Shown: positions 43,879 to 44,113 of the stretch, in pieces
Position numbering within the stretch: position 1 is the first letter of the stretch
Layout: every line of letters begins with the position of its first letter
Assembly (NCBI RefSeq): GCF_008042045.1
Contig: NZ_RDBP01000012.1
Span: 2,965,245-3,009,357 of the forward strand
From: Streptomyces sp. T39
GTDB taxonomy: Bacteria; Actinomycetota; Actinomycetes; Streptomycetales; Streptomycetaceae
Reading direction: 5' to 3'
Length of the DNA stretch: 44,113 nucleotides
The notes under the pieces: model-generated
The model's database searches: none
Told to the model about the DNA's origin: nothing
Seen by the model: only the letters and a program-made list of their open reading frames with translations
Made by a program: the position numbers and the translations under genes

Positions 43879-44113
43879 GGGGCCGTGGCGGGTCGGAGCC
43901 GCGGCTCTGGTGCTGCTGCTCGCGTCGTTCGTGCTGATGGCCTCGATGATCATCGCGTTCGCCGGGGCCCTGTCCGGCGCCGCCGTCTGCATGGCGCTCG
44001 GTGCGCTCCTCGTCCTGGTGGCCCTGCGGCTGCTGCGGATGGGCACCTGGGTGAGCCGGCACGGCGTGCGGCGGGTCGGGTTCTTCTCGACGTCGACCCT
44101 CGCCTGGACGCGC
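43879..44113 (+). repeat. Inverted repeat, right arm, cut by the window edge
   Basis: A perfect inverted copy of part of the PH-like gene, in plus-strand orientation. No in-frame start exists between the preceding stop and the arm, so it is not a second gene. The arms are separated by 186 bases (43693-43878). Confidence 0.97.

Noticed and set aside
43879..44113. A second copy of the PH-like membrane gene on the plus strand
   Set aside because: It is an inverted partial copy without a start codon in frame; reported as a repeat instead.

Overview
The window is high-GC actinobacterial DNA, almost certainly the chromosome of a Streptomyces or close relative. The evidence is the very GC-rich third codon positions, frequent GTG starts, ATGA/GTGA stop-start overlaps, a short actinobacterial-type NusA, an IF2 with a huge Gly/Pro-rich linker, and the gene order rimP-nusA-ylxR-infB-ylxP-rbfA-truB-ribF ... 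rpsO-pnp-M16 protease-dapB. No strain can be named from the sequence alone.

Layout. (1) 1-1480, minus strand: Tat-type lipoprotein, ferritin-like protein, and an APH(6)-like kinase that runs off the left edge. (2) 1605-9864, plus strand: the translation/ribosome-maturation operon rimP, nusA, ylxR, infB, ylxP, rbfA, truB, then ribF behind a strong hairpin. The infB leader holds three chained mini-ORFs plus a hairpin. (3) 10010-15841, minus strand: a five-gene peptide ABC importer whose binding protein carries a C-terminal membrane anchor. (4) 16042-37573: a complete type VII secretion (ESX-like) locus. Its core parts are an EccE domain fused to a MinD/ParA-like ATPase (minus), eccB and a mycosin (plus), a PE/PPE-like gene pair, a second mycosin, two WXG100 proteins, the three-ATPase motor eccC (minus) and the 11-TM channel eccD (plus). 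(5) 37740-43137, plus strand: rpsO, pnp, M16 protease, dapB, a small membrane protein. (6) 43248 to the right edge: a minus-strand membrane protein, part of which is repeated as a perfect inverted copy running off the window.

How the T7SS genes work together. EccB, EccC, EccD and EccE should form the membrane complex. EccC drives export of EsxA/EsxB (EsxB ends with a YxxxD export motif), and mycosins act outside the membrane. Between esxB and eccC, on the minus strand, lies a cargo-like block in two parts. The first is a small helical protein, a 762-residue WSG-motif protein with a glycine-zipper-like hydrophobic stretch, and a lipoprotein. The second is a truncated alpha/beta-hydrolase overlapping the eccC stop, a second lipoprotein, and a 48-codon ORF whose C-terminus is a diverged copy of the EccC tail. 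I read these as two effector/lipoprotein modules, the second inserted by recombination at the eccC 3' end. This is the least described and most interesting part of the window. A 23-bp perfect hairpin separates the block from the oncoming esx transcript.

No tRNA, rRNA, CRISPR array, transposase or integrase was recognised.
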